DNA of 64,000 nt from Bacteroides pyogenes_A (GTDB taxonomy: Bacteria > Bacteroidota > Bacteroidia > Bacteroidales > Bacteroidaceae), in the NCBI RefSeq assembly GCF_048595595.1, contig NZ_CP184347.1; one strand, written 5' to 3'. The translations under genes were made by a program, and so were the position numbers. This document shows, one piece after another, positions 1 to 8,554 of this stretch (position 1 is its first letter; each line of letters begins with the position of its first letter). A model generated the notes under the pieces. That model had not been told where the DNA came from. It saw only the letters and a list, made by a program, of their open reading frames with translations, and searched no databases.

Positions 1-216
1 AATATTCGCAAAGAAAAGTGTACCGAAGTTTCTTTTGCCGAGACGATATTTCGCAGGAGATATACTTTGAGCCGATAAAATTATCTTTCTTACAAACTCA
101 TGAGTTCGAAAGTTATAAGGTGCGGCTTCTATTTCTCACTCTTTGCTTTGAGATGTTTTTTGCAGAATCGGTAAATCCCCAATTGTACTATACATATTAG
201 CTTCTTTTAGCTCGCG

Positions 217-289
217 CACGGGAGGAGAGGCTCGAACTCCCGACACCCGGTTTTGGAGACCGGTGCTCTACCAACTGAGCTACTCCCGT
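217..289 (-). tRNA. tRNA-Trp (anticodon CCA)
   Basis: Read on the minus strand this folds as a full cloverleaf. The acceptor stem ACGGGAG pairs with CTCCCGT, the D-arm contains AGCTCAGTTGGTAGAGC, the anticodon loop is CTCCAAA with anticodon CCA, and the T-arm contains GGGAGTTCGAGCCTCTC. The discriminator base is G, as expected for bacterial tRNA-Trp, and the 3' CCA is not encoded. In many bacteria of this phylum tRNA-Trp lies just before secE-nusG; nothing recognisable as secE is visible in bases 1-216, so that would have to be beyond the edge (inference). Confidence 0.96.
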
Positions 290-355
290 GTTTGCGGCTG
301 CAAAGGTAACAGAAACTTCCGAATCTGCAAGCGTTCGCTCGTGTAAGTTTCAAGA

Positions 356-709
356 TTATTTTAATTTTTCCCATTCATCGGCCTTGAAGCCTACTAAGAC
401 AAAAGTGTCGGTCACTACCAGCGGGCGTTTCACGAGTTTCCCGTTGGAAGCCAACAAGCCGATTTGTTCCTCTTCGCTCATTGCCGGCAGCTTTTCTTTC
501 AGGTTCAGTTCTTTATAAACCAACCCGCTGGTGTTGAAAAACTTCTTTACCGGCAGGCCGCTGAGCGGAATCCATGCTTTCAGCTCCTCCACCGTAGGAT
601 TTTCTTCCACGATAAGCCTGCTTGTGTATGCTATTTTGTTTTCTATCAGCCATTTTTCGGCTTTCCGGCATGTGCTGCATGCGGGGTATTGCAAAAATAA
701 AGGTTTCAT
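356..709 (-). CDS. ArsC/Spx-family thioredoxin-fold protein
   Basis: A 117-residue protein of the arsenate reductase (ArsC)/Spx/MgsR fold. The N-terminus has the family signature YPACSTCRKA with Cys11 and Cys14 in a CxxC pair, followed by the expected alpha/beta pattern, GLPVKKFFNTSG (about 51-62) and KRPLVV (94-99), the segment that holds the anion-binding arginine in ArsC. The size fits the family (110-130 residues). Members act either as thiol-dependent reductases or, in Firmicutes, as RNA-polymerase-binding regulators; nothing in the sequence or neighbourhood (no ars genes) tells which applies here. It follows the uracil-DNA-glycosylase-like gene on the same strand with a 34-bp gap, so the two may be cotranscribed. 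The ATG at 709 is the only start that keeps the CxxC strand complete. Confidence 0.85.
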   Translation of the reverse strand: MKPLFLQYPACSTCRKAEKWLIENKIAYTSRLIVEENPTVEELKAWIPLSGLPVKKFFNTSGLVYKELNLKEKLPAMSEEEQIGLLASNGKLVKRPLVVTDTFVLVGFKADEWEKLK

Positions 710-743
710 AATGATAATATTTAGCGGTTCTTATTCCATGTTT

Positions 744-1328
744 TTACAATTCATAGCCCAGTTCTAAAAACATATTGCGATAGGCAGCCCCTTTCTTCTC
801 CAAGGCCAGCGGGTATGCCCGTGAGGAAGAGGGCATGCGATAGAGCTTCATCGCCCGGTTCTCAAAAAGAAATTCTGTGAAATCGCCCACTTTGGGTTCT
901 TTCGTGGCAAACTGTCCGCACAGGGTGTCTGTCGCTTTTTGTCCGGTGGTGACCAATGCTTTGCATAGCGGAATCTTTCGCAGCAAGGCGGCAATGTCGG
1001 TAGGGCGAACCACTTCCAAAAATTTGTCGGAAGCGTTGTCTTGCAACCGTCGGACACAGGTGGCCGTGTCGAACAAAGCAATCCCTTTCTCGTTCAGAAA
1101 ATCGACGATTCGCTCGCGGCAGAAAGCTTTCCGCGTATCGTTGAGGAAATGCTCTTTATCGTTGAAGAATAAAAGCCCGAAAATCCTCCACATGTCATTG
1201 TTCAGGTTCGGGTAATAAAAATCCATCGACCATCGTTTCTTTTGCGGAGGAAAGCTTCCCAGCATCAACAACTTTGCCTCAGGCGGAAGAAAAGGCTCCA
1301 GCGGATGTTTCTCTATTTCTATTTCCAT
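744..1328 (-). CDS. uracil-DNA glycosylase superfamily protein
   Basis: A 194-residue protein resembling the MUG/UDG-like glycosylase superfamily. The N-terminal LMLGSFPP (about 22-28) matches the water-activating motif region that starts the fold, DFYYPNLNNDMW (36-47) matches the usual FYYG.p.N.fW segment, and MPSSS (165-169) sits where the family has its DNA-intercalating loop (LPSTS type). Family members remove uracil or related lesions from DNA, or are annotated only as DNA-deoxyinosine glycosylase-like. It is the first gene of a probable two-gene minus-strand unit with the ArsC-like gene. Exact substrate cannot be read from sequence. Confidence 0.8.
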   Translation of the reverse strand: MEIEIEKHPLEPFLPPEAKLLMLGSFPPQKKRWSMDFYYPNLNNDMWRIFGLLFFNDKEHFLNDTRKAFCRERIVDFLNEKGIALFDTATCVRRLQDNASDKFLEVVRPTDIAALLRKIPLCKALVTTGQKATDTLCGQFATKEPKVGDFTEFLFENRAMKLYRMPSSSRAYPLALEKKGAAYRNMFLELGYEL

Positions 1329-1387
1329 CTCTTTCGATATTTTCTCAATTTTTTCACAAACATAGTGATAAAATCTGTAGGTTTAAC

Positions 1388-1395
1388 TACTTTTG
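1388..1395 (+). promoter_or_regulatory. Bacteroidota -7 box (TACTTTTG)
   Basis: TACTTTTG fits the TAnnTTTG consensus and lies 27 bp before the ATG of the DUF5020 gene. It also lies inside the gap with the divergent glycosylase-like gene. Confidence 0.55.
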
Positions 1396-1421
1396 CGTCT
1401 TCATTTAAAAAAACATCTATT

Positions 1422-2138
1422 ATGAAAAAAGTATTTTCTGCTCTTTTCCTGTGCATGTTGCTTTCTGCCGTAACAGGATTGCAGGCGCAAAACATTCAGT
1501 TGCATTATGATTTCGGTCGTTCGCTTTACAAGGAAATGGATACGCACGACTTTAAACGTCCGCTGGTAACCACCACAGTAGAGAAATTCCATCCCGATGC
1601 ATGGGGGAGCACATTCTTCTTCGTAGATATGGACTACACGTCTGCGGGAGTTACTTCGGCTTATTGGGAAATCGCTCGCGAGCTGAAATTCTGGAAAGGT
1701 CCTTTTTCGGCGCATCTGGAGTATAACGGAGGAGTGGCGAAAGGATTTTCTTATAATAATGCTTATTTGGCGGGAGCAACCTATACATACAATTCCGCCG
1801 ATTTCTCGAAAGGGTTTTCCTTATCGGCGATGTACAAATATATTCAGAAGCACAAATCGCCTAACAACTTTCAGCTGACGGGTACTTGGTATGTGAACTT
1901 CTGTGACAATCTGCTCACTTTCTCGGGTTTCGCCGACTGGTGGCGCGAGGAGAATAATTATGGGAAAACCATTTTCTTGTCGGAACCTCAATTCTGGGTA
2001 AACCTGAATCGCATAAAAGGAGTGAACAAGAACTTTAATCTGAGTGTGGGATCGGAAGTGGAGTTGAGCAATAACTTTGCCAATCGGGACGGCTTCTACG
2101 CTATTCCTACGCTGGCTTTGAAGTGGACATTCAATTAA
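1422..2138 (+). CDS. DUF5020-family outer-membrane (Tsx-like) protein
   Basis: A 238-residue exported protein: hydrophobic signal peptide ending near LQAQ (residues 1-22), then a chain of alternating aromatic beta-strands ending in a C-terminal aromatic strand (TLALKWTFN) typical of outer-membrane barrels. It matches what I know as the DUF5020 family, related to the nucleoside channel Tsx. An upstream in-frame extension exists but lacks a signal peptide and overlaps the promoter box, so the start at 1422 is preferred. It is followed 250 bp later on the same strand by a nucleobase permease, which supports a role in passing nucleosides or nucleobases across the outer membrane (inference). Confidence 0.82.
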   Translation: MKKVFSALFLCMLLSAVTGLQAQNIQLHYDFGRSLYKEMDTHDFKRPLVTTTVEKFHPDAWGSTFFFVDMDYTSAGVTSAYWEIARELKFWKGPFSAHLEYNGGVAKGFSYNNAYLAGATYTYNSADFSKGFSLSAMYKYIQKHKSPNNFQLTGTWYVNFCDNLLTFSGFADWWREENNYGKTIFLSEPQFWVNLNRIKGVNKNFNLSVGSEVELSNNFANRDGFYAIPTLALKWTFN

Positions 2139-2322
2139 AAAACCGACTGTACTGTATTCCCGGGTCGTTTCTGTAAGAACCGGTTATGGAAAAGGCTTGA
2201 AGCAACCGGAGCGCAAAAGTACGGCTGTTTGTACAGAGCTTGCCTATATCGCGCCCGGTATTCTTTAGAGATTTATTTTCGATAATGTTTCTTGCCGGTA
2301 TCGAAGAATGCGGCTTCTTATG

Positions 2323-2330
2323 TAACTTTG
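2323..2330 (+). promoter_or_regulatory. Bacteroidota -7 box (TAACTTTG)
   Basis: TAACTTTG lies 62 bp before the permease start, implying a leader of about 55 nt and expression separate from the upstream DUF5020 gene. I see no purine riboswitch-like structure in this 253-bp gap. Confidence 0.5.
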
Positions 2331-2391
2331 CCGCTCTTGTCGATGCGGAATAGCTGTGGAAGATCCGGAATATGTTTAAATCGAATATCAA

Positions 2392-3720
2392 ATGAAAACA
2401 GATTTAATCTATGGCGTAGAAGATCGCCCGCCGTTTAAAGATGCTTTTTTCGCGGCATTGCAGCATCTGCTGGCCATCTTTGTAGCTATCATTACACCGC
2501 CTCTTATCATTGCCGGAGCTTTGAAACTCGATGTCGAAAAAACCGGCTTTCTGGTTTCTATGGCGCTTTTTGCCTCAGGCATTTCCACTTTTATTCAATG
2601 CCGCAGATTCGGACCTTTAGGAGCAGGTTTGCTTTGCGTGCAGGGAACGAGCTTTTCTTTCATCGGTCCCATCATTGCCACCGGGCTTGTCGGCGGTTTA
2701 CCTTTAATATTCGGAGCCTGTATAGCGGCGGCTCCTGTCGAAATGGTAGTCAGCCGCACGTTCAAGTATCTCCGCGACATCATTACTCCGCTGGTTTCGG
2801 GTATCGTTGTCCTTTTAATCGGTTTAAGCCTTATAAAGGTCGGAATCGTAGCGTGTGCGGGAGGGTATGGCGCAATGGACAACGGAACATTCGGGAGTTG
2901 GGAGAATCTGTCGATTGCCGCACTTGTATTGCTTAGCGTATTGTTTTTCAATCGAAGCAAAAACAAATATCTTCGTATGAGTTCCATTGTGTTGGGCCTG
3001 TGCTTGGGTTATGGCTTGGCTTTCGTTTTGGGAAAGGTGGATATGAGCTCGCTCAGTGCCGACACCTTTATGAGTTTCAACATCCCTCAGCCTTTTAAAT
3101 ATGGCGTCGATTTCAATCTTTCTTCTTTTATCGCCATCGGTCTGGTTTATCTGATCACCGCTATTGAGGCGACCGGTGATGTGACTGCCAACTCCATGAT
3201 CTCCGGTCTTCCGGTCGAAGGGGACTCGTACCTGAAGAGAGTATCCGGCGGCGTGATGGCAGACGGTTTCAATTCGTTGCTTGCCGGCGTGTTCAACTCT
3301 TTTCCTAACTCCATCTTTGCGCAGAATAATGGCCTCATTCAGTTAACAGGTGTAGCGAGCCGCTATGTCGGTTATTATATCGCCGCGATGCTTGTTGTCT
3401 TAGGGCTGTTTCCTATTGTAGGCGCTGTGTTCTCTTTAATGCCCGATCCGGTTCTGGGAGGAGCAACCTTGTTGATGTTCGGAACTGTGGCTGCCGCCGG
3501 TATCCGTATCGTTTCGTCCCAACAAATAGGGCGTAAGGAAACATTAGTCTTGGCAGTCAGTCTCTCCTTAGGCTTAGGCGTGGAGTTAATGCCGGATGTA
3601 TTAAAACAAGCTCCGGAAGCAATTCGAAGCATATTTTCTTCGGGAATCACTACCGGAGGTCTCACTGCGATAATTGCGAATGTTGTCATTCGCGTAAAAG
3701 AAGAAGAGATAGGCGATTAA
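2392..3720 (+). CDS. NCS2-family uracil/xanthine (purine) permease
   Basis: A 442-residue, very hydrophobic inner-membrane protein with about 12-14 membrane segments, of the nucleobase:cation symporter-2 family. The signature QNNGLIQLTGVASRYVG begins at about residue 311 and is the form found in purine (xanthine/urate-type) rather than uracil carriers; TAIEATGDVTANS (about 256-268) is the second family motif. The length is normal. The likely role is proton-coupled uptake of xanthine or a similar purine base. Its stop codon overlaps the stop of the convergent KamA-like gene by 4 bp, leaving no room for an intergenic terminator between them. Confidence 0.9.
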   Translation: MKTDLIYGVEDRPPFKDAFFAALQHLLAIFVAIITPPLIIAGALKLDVEKTGFLVSMALFASGISTFIQCRRFGPLGAGLLCVQGTSFSFIGPIIATGLVGGLPLIFGACIAAAPVEMVVSRTFKYLRDIITPLVSGIVVLLIGLSLIKVGIVACAGGYGAMDNGTFGSWENLSIAALVLLSVLFFNRSKNKYLRMSSIVLGLCLGYGLAFVLGKVDMSSLSADTFMSFNIPQPFKYGVDFNLSSFIAIGLVYLITAIEATGDVTANSMISGLPVEGDSYLKRVSGGVMADGFNSLLAGVFNSFPNSIFAQNNGLIQLTGVASRYVGYYIAAMLVVLGLFPIVGAVFSLMPDPVLGGATLLMFGTVAAAGIRIVSSQQIGRKETLVLAVSLSLGLGVELMPDVLKQAPEAIRSIFSSGITTGGLTAIIANVVIRVKEEEIGD

Positions 3721-5846
3721 AGAACCAGATTACTCATTCTTTCCGTAGATTGGAAGGGGAAGTCGGGATACTCGTACAAATGAAAGCGAGGCTCGGTTTC
3801 TCCTTTTGTATAATTCCAAATGGATGCATAGTCTTCAATATCTTCGCCCATCTTGCTTAATTGACGCAAATAAGCCGCCAAGGATTTGTTTTCTACAATA
3901 TAGATCTTTCCCATGCGGTCTATGATCGGACTGTGGCGGCGTGTACGGTCGTGGTCGAAACGCAGGATGCGTTTTCCTTCGGGCGTGAGTCCTATCAGCC
4001 GGAAAGTCATGCTTTTCCCGATTGCCGGTAAGTTCAGCACATTGCGGTCGGTGGCTAAAAACGGCAATCGGTGCTTTTTCATGAATTGCTTTACTCGGGT
4101 GGCTACATCGCTTCGTTTGCTATTCGGTTCATCCTGATTTTCTGATAAGAGATGGCACAGCTCTTCTGCTTGTTCCGTAGTCATTCGTCCGTATTTCTTT
4201 TCTTCTTGTTGCTCTTGTATGGAGCGGCTGTTGGGGGTAAATACGGTGTAGTTTTCATTGAATCCTTTGACTGAGAAAGTATAATAGCACATCACTCCCA
4301 ATTTATTGAGGGCCTCACGAAGCCGTGCGGTATGTCCGCGTCGGGAAGCGGATACAGTGTACACCAGTTGGTTGGTTATGATCCATCCTGCCGAGAGAAT
4401 CTTCCGGATGGCTTCTTCAGCTTCGGGGGTTATTTCCAATGGAGTTTGAAAATGGGTCTGTATGATAAATTGTCTCACTCCGATGGCTGAGGCTTTTTCT
4501 TTAAATTCTTTTAGAATCTCTACCAGTTCGTCGTTGATACGCATAGGCAAGTAGGCGAGTAGCCGCGAACCGAGCCTCACCCGTTGGATTTCTGCGAACT
4601 TTTCTCCTTCGGGACGTTGCAGGTTCGCTTTCTGTTTGCGTACTGCCATACGGTAAACGGCATTCAATAAATTGCGGAGTGTTTTGTTTTGGCTCATCAG
4701 TGCGTCGCCTCCCGTAATAAGAATATCTCGCAGTTGGGTGTCTTCTTCAAAATAGGTCATGAGGCGTCGTAGCTTGTGATCCCATGTTTCCTTCGGGCGT
4801 AAAGTGTCAAATTCAAAGTTCAGCCGTTCGCTTTGGAAGTCATACATCCGCTGGCACGAAGCGCAAAGCCCTCCGCACGCTCTACCCATCGTGTCGGGTA
4901 TAAGAATGGCGACCTCCGGATAGCGGCGGTGTATGTTGTGCCCCTCAGGCAGTAACCATCCGGCGGCATTAGGTTTTCCTGCTTCTACCACGTCTTCTTT
5001 TTCCCAGGCATGGATATGTCCGTAGGTTTCTACCAAACGGGGAGAATAAAGGATGTAGCTTCGTATGGTTTCATCGTCGTATCCTTCTTTCGAGATGTTC
5101 AATAAAGATAAATAATAGGGAGTTGCGAAGAAAGGCATTCCTTTCTTGCGCGCCTGGTGAAGCAGGTACATGGTTTCTGTCGAAAGGGTGTTCCCAAGAA
5201 AGCGGTTTAACTCTGTCGGACTTTTAACAGCCATTGATAAATGAAAGCGCGATTCATTCCACCACTCGTTTACCAATCGGTATTTTTCCTCATAGCTGAT
5301 CCCTTCTTCGAAACGGAAGCGTCCGGAAGACTTCGATTTACGGTTCTCTATTTTTTGAATCAGCAAATGAATCATCCGTTCCTTGTTTTCAGCCCGTATC
5401 TCTTTGACTTCTTTATTAAGACCGTCGGGCCATCGTTCGCTAAGGCTTTTGATTCTTTGGTGCGAGAGAGGGGGCATCGTCGCTCCTTTGAGGCGACGAA
5501 ATACTTGGAATAATTCTATAAACAAATCAGTGGGCATTTCTGTATTTTCCAATGTGCCTGATAGAAATTGATGGAGTAAAGAAATCGTTTTCACGGGCAT
5601 TTTTTGTCCTGTGGACAACTCATGCACTTCCTGTCCATCGTAATGGAGTAATGTTCGAATTTGCTCCCTTGCTTCTTCAGTCTTTTCATCGGTTGCAGAA
5701 AACTTATCCAAATATGCCGACAAGTCGGCCTTGAAGTCCTCGTTTGTCGGACTTCCCGAAGCTATTGCTGTTATTTCCGGTAATTCCTGAAAGTAAGTTT
5801 GCCTCAATTGAGAAAGAGTAAGGAGTAGCATTTTCTTTTGTTTCAT
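3717..5846 (-). CDS. KamA-family radical SAM protein, long form
   Basis: A 709-residue radical SAM protein related to lysine 2,3-aminomutase. The cluster motif CGGLCASC (CxxxCxxC, about residues 323-330) is followed by ITGGDALMS, the S-adenosylmethionine-binding strand as in KamA, and by the KamA-type segments RLGSRLLAYLPMRI and IIQTHFQTPLE. The protein is about 290 residues longer than classical KamA because of a helical N-terminal extension before the radical SAM core. The PLP-lysine motif of KamA (PGGGGK) is not present; LNLPAIGKS occupies the equivalent place. Function is therefore not assured to be lysine aminomutase. I chose the ATG at 5846 over a TTG two codons upstream. Confidence 0.82.
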   Translation of the reverse strand: MKQKKMLLLTLSQLRQTYFQELPEITAIASGSPTNEDFKADLSAYLDKFSATDEKTEEAREQIRTLLHYDGQEVHELSTGQKMPVKTISLLHQFLSGTLENTEMPTDLFIELFQVFRRLKGATMPPLSHQRIKSLSERWPDGLNKEVKEIRAENKERMIHLLIQKIENRKSKSSGRFRFEEGISYEEKYRLVNEWWNESRFHLSMAVKSPTELNRFLGNTLSTETMYLLHQARKKGMPFFATPYYLSLLNISKEGYDDETIRSYILYSPRLVETYGHIHAWEKEDVVEAGKPNAAGWLLPEGHNIHRRYPEVAILIPDTMGRACGGLCASCQRMYDFQSERLNFEFDTLRPKETWDHKLRRLMTYFEEDTQLRDILITGGDALMSQNKTLRNLLNAVYRMAVRKQKANLQRPEGEKFAEIQRVRLGSRLLAYLPMRINDELVEILKEFKEKASAIGVRQFIIQTHFQTPLEITPEAEEAIRKILSAGWIITNQLVYTVSASRRGHTARLREALNKLGVMCYYTFSVKGFNENYTVFTPNSRSIQEQQEEKKYGRMTTEQAEELCHLLSENQDEPNSKRSDVATRVKQFMKKHRLPFLATDRNVLNLPAIGKSMTFRLIGLTPEGKRILRFDHDRTRRHSPIIDRMGKIYIVENKSLAAYLRQLSKMGEDIEDYASIWNYTKGETEPRFHLYEYPDFPFQSTERMSNLVL

Positions 5847-5880
5847 AAGCAATTATTTTTATTTACCTTTAAATATAATA

Positions 5881-5911
5881 AAAAAAGCGGAGGAAAAATC
5901 CCTCCGCTTTT
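5881..5911 (-). terminator. intrinsic terminator
   Basis: A perfect hairpin with arms AAAAGCGGAGG (5883-5893) and CCTCCGCTTTT (5901-5911) lies about 95 bp downstream of the DUF4332 gene. On the minus strand it is followed by a T run, so it most likely ends that transcript before the KamA gene begins; it is nearly symmetrical and could work in both directions. Confidence 0.8.
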
Positions 5912-6005
5912 GTATGTTCTGAAACTTTTATATTTCTTTCTTTTTTGATAACAATTTCGCTTTTATTTAGTCTTATTGCTGTTGCAAGCCTGTTAATAGA
6001 AAATA

Positions 6006-6413
6006 TTAGTAAGTAATAACAGGATCCAACTCTTTAGCCTGTGCAATCATTTTTTCCAATTCACTGACAGCCGGGACGCGGTTACAAAGATTTTTAGCTT
6101 CATTAGTTTCTACCAACTTGGCATGTAAGTTGGCAGGTACGCGGTGACGAAACTCTTTTACCGTATCCACTCCTGCTACTTCCAGCAATTCGGCAAATTG
6201 TCCGGCGATTCCTTTAATGCGGAATAGGTCTGCATGATTTGTCCACTTGAGGATCAACTTTCCGCTAATGCCAGTTTCTTCGGCTAGTTTAGCACGTCCT
6301 GACGCCGTAGCTCCTTTTTGCAGTAAATCTTCGGTAGTCTTAATTCCGAGAGCATTTAATTTTTGTGCATATACTTCACCAATGCCCTCGATCTGTTCAA
6401 TCTTATGTGCCAT
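6006..6413 (-). CDS. DUF4332 helix-hairpin-helix protein
   Basis: A 135-residue soluble protein built of two helix-hairpin-helix-like repeats: IEGIGEVYAQKLNALGI (about 8-24) and IKGIAGQFAELLEVAGV (about 65-81). This is the layout of the DUF4332 family, whose members are small and lack a known biochemical activity; the helix-hairpin-helix motif usually gives non-specific DNA contact. The ATG at 6413 fits the first motif. It stands alone between a terminator and an uncharacterised minus-strand gene. Confidence 0.8.
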   Translation of the reverse strand: MAHKIEQIEGIGEVYAQKLNALGIKTTEDLLQKGATASGRAKLAEETGISGKLILKWTNHADLFRIKGIAGQFAELLEVAGVDTVKEFRHRVPANLHAKLVETNEAKNLCNRVPAVSELEKMIAQAKELDPVITY

Positions 6414-6531
6414 TTTCCGTTCTTTTTAAAAGGTTAATATTAAAAACTTTGGCACAATATAGAGATTCTTTTTGAAACGGGCAAGAAAAAAGGAATATTT
6501 ATAGAATTTACTCATTTGTTTGACTCCTTTG

Positions 6532-7164
6532 CTATTCGGTTTTGGCATCTGTTTGCTCTTTGCGTTTGGGTTCTTTTTTCGCAAGCAGTAGAATGTTGTA
6601 CACATATTCCGTCATCCATTCTTCTGAATAACCTAAACGTTCTTTATATTGGCGAATGGCTGCTGCCGTCTTGTGTACATCGTCCGCTTTCCATATCTGC
6701 TTTGTACAGACCTCATGCACAGACTTTTTGGTCATTCCGTAAAGCGCTTTTTTAAAGATAGAAGGCATACGGAGTTTCCATTGCATCAGATTGCCCATCA
6801 GCATCATCAAGTCGTTGGAGAAACCTTGATACATAAAAAGGTATGGCTGAATGTCGTTTTGAGTCCGGCAATTACGCTTTACCGAGGCGTCGATTTCTTT
6901 GAAAAAGTTTTCGCTGATCCCGTAGTCTTGCATCAGCATTTTGCGCGATGCCGATTTTTCCGCCAATCCTAATTTCCCGTTTTGAGTGGCTATTTTGAAA
7001 AGGCGTTTGAAGTTTGCCACGTCCGGTAAGAATCGGATGTTGGTGATGCCGAGATTGGTTGCGATAACTGACTGGAAATAAACCCGGGTGAGTGAGATGA
7101 AATCTTCTACATTACCGACTTGTGTTTTGTCGGATTTCTTCTTGAATACATCAAATAATCCCAT
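6532..7164 (-). CDS. conserved hypothetical protein
   Basis: A 210-residue protein I do not recognise. It starts MGLFDVFKKKSDK, the kind of amphipathic start seen in small Bacteroidales cytoplasmic proteins, and is largely alpha-helical with no signal peptide or membrane segment; the C-terminus is strongly charged (KKEPKRKEQTDAKTE). The frame stays open upstream to 7320, but the extra residues come from AT-rich intergenic DNA, so 7164 is preferred. It lies on the same strand as, and between, the DUF4332 and AlbA_2 genes, with gaps of 118 and 220 bp. Confidence 0.7.
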   Translation of the reverse strand: MGLFDVFKKKSDKTQVGNVEDFISLTRVYFQSVIATNLGITNIRFLPDVANFKRLFKIATQNGKLGLAEKSASRKMLMQDYGISENFFKEIDASVKRNCRTQNDIQPYLFMYQGFSNDLMMLMGNLMQWKLRMPSIFKKALYGMTKKSVHEVCTKQIWKADDVHKTAAAIRQYKERLGYSEEWMTEYVYNILLLAKKEPKRKEQTDAKTE

Positions 7165-7384
7165 TTTGTTATTTACGATTTTATTATTTACTATTAATTG
7201 TGTAAGATTTGAGATGCTCGATTTCTCAAATCTTGGGCAAAGGTAGTAAATCTGTTGATTTTCACCAATACTCTGATTTGCTTTTCGATATCGGCCATAC
7301 AATCTTCTTTTTGCTGTCATGATGTAAAGGTATGCCGGAGAACTGTTAATTCGCTTTTCGCTATCGGAGATACTTTCTTTTTTG

Positions 7385-8029
7385 TCATTTTTTTATGCGG
7401 AAATAGAACTTGTGATTCTCGAATATTGTTTCCACTATGCCGTAACGGATGAATTTAGCGAGCAAATGTTCGGCTGACCGGCGGGAAATTCCTGTTTGCC
7501 GGCAATAGCGACCGAGTGAAAATCGCGTGTCTTGTTCCAGCAGTTCGAGCAAGATTTGCTCATTTTCCGTATATCGAATCAATTCACCGCGGGGATTCTT
7601 TATTTGCTGCCACACACGTAAATGTACAGGAGTTGCCAGAATATTCTTATCTTGAATACGAATATAGGCAAGAGGCTTTTCGCTTTCGTCTTTGGCGTAA
7701 ACCGGCTTTTGAGAACTTTCGTCAATCGATGCCAACAGAACTTGCCGCCCTTCTACGATATATGTCCGGATGGTATATTGCACTTTCGGGGTACAATAAA
7801 GTTGTGCAGCAGCCTCAATCATGTATTTTTCTTCTTCCGACCGTACACCGGCTATTCGTCCGTTATCTTTTACCCCGATAAGCAGGCGCCCTCCGTCAGT
7901 GTTGGCGAAAGCCGATAGTGTCTTAGCTATTTTGCGTGCATCAGATATCTCGAATTTGAAGTCTTGTTGCTGATGCTCGCCTTCGGCTATCAAAGCATAG
8001 ATATAATCGCTGTCTGTAAACGGTTTCAT
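7385..8029 (-). CDS. AlbA_2 (Schlafen-type) domain protein
   Basis: A 214-residue protein whose N-terminal part (about 15-115) is a Schlafen AlbA_2 domain: QQDFKFEI, then AKTLSAFANTDGGRLLIGVKDNG, the classic strand-turn signature, and a later KPVYAKDESEKPLAYIRIQDKN. The C-terminal 70 residues look like a winged helix (GRYCRQTGISRRSAEHLLAKF). Proteins of this architecture are annotated as putative DNA-binding or ATP-binding regulators; the sequence does not show a target. The ATG at 8029 is the only in-frame start before the domain. Confidence 0.82.
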   Translation of the reverse strand: MKPFTDSDYIYALIAEGEHQQQDFKFEISDARKIAKTLSAFANTDGGRLLIGVKDNGRIAGVRSEEEKYMIEAAAQLYCTPKVQYTIRTYIVEGRQVLLASIDESSQKPVYAKDESEKPLAYIRIQDKNILATPVHLRVWQQIKNPRGELIRYTENEQILLELLEQDTRFSLGRYCRQTGISRRSAEHLLAKFIRYGIVETIFENHKFYFRIKK

Positions 8030-8136
8030 AGTTACAAAGGTAGGTAAAAAAGGGGAAAATGTGCTTTATTATGGGGATTTCGGTCCTAATTTCAAAAAAT
8101 ATATATTTTTTTGTGTGTTTATTTCGAGAAACGGTG

Positions 8137-8144
8137 TATTTTTG
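8137..8144 (+). promoter_or_regulatory. Bacteroidota -7 box (TATTTTTG)
   Basis: TATTTTTG lies 32 bp upstream of the histone-like gene, with a TTTG 23 bp further upstream that could be the -33 element. Confidence 0.65.
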
Positions 8145-8176
8145 CCACACATTATTAACGAAAAAATAAAAGGATT

Positions 8177-8353
8177 ATGAAAGAATTGGTAGAAAAGATT
8201 GCAGCTTTATATGCTGACTTCTCGAAAGATGCTAACGCTCAGATTGAAAACGGAAACAAGGCAGCCGGAACCCGTGCTCGCAAGGCTTCTTTGGAAATTG
8301 AAAAAGCAATGAAAGAATTCCGTAAAGCATCCTTGGAAGCTTCTAAGAAATAA
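8177..8353 (+). CDS. histone H1-like (Hc1) small basic protein
   Basis: A 58-residue protein (MKELVEKIAALYADFSKD... ending SLEASKK) rich in Lys, Arg, Ala and Glu and predicted to be almost entirely helical. This size and composition match the Hc1-like 'histone H1' proteins common in Bacteroides, which are presumed to be nucleoid-associated. GGATT just upstream offers a weak ribosome site. It has its own promoter box 32 bp upstream and a strong hairpin terminator about 80 bp downstream, so it is a single-gene transcript. The name is by family resemblance; DNA binding has to be tested. Confidence 0.82.
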   Translation: MKELVEKIAALYADFSKDANAQIENGNKAAGTRARKASLEIEKAMKEFRKASLEASKK

Positions 8354-8429
8354 TCTTGGGAATTCCTGTAATTATGTTACGTCCTAAATAAGCATTATAA
8401 TGTTTATAGGATAAAAATAATTAACTTAT

Positions 8430-8470
8430 CCAACCGTTGCAAGATTTTTTTGTAATGGTTGGACTTTTTA
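8430..8470 (+). terminator. intrinsic terminator
   Basis: A 13-bp stem (arms CCAACCGTTGCAA at 8430-8442 and TTGTAATGGTTGG at 8450-8462, with G-T pairs) is followed by ACTTTTTATA. It ends the histone-like transcript. Confidence 0.85.
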
Positions 8471-8554
8471 TATGTTCTTATTTTCGGCTCTTATGGGAGT
8501 GAGCATTCTTCTTTTATGTAACGCAATGTTAGGGCGATATTTGGTTCTTGTTTT

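Noticed and set aside
18..200. 60-codon frame at the left edge
   Set aside because: No start context, no family, AT-rich DNA downstream of the tRNA.
2139..2391. Possible purine riboswitch before the permease
   Set aside because: No three-way junction with the conserved loop sequences could be traced; only a promoter box is supported.
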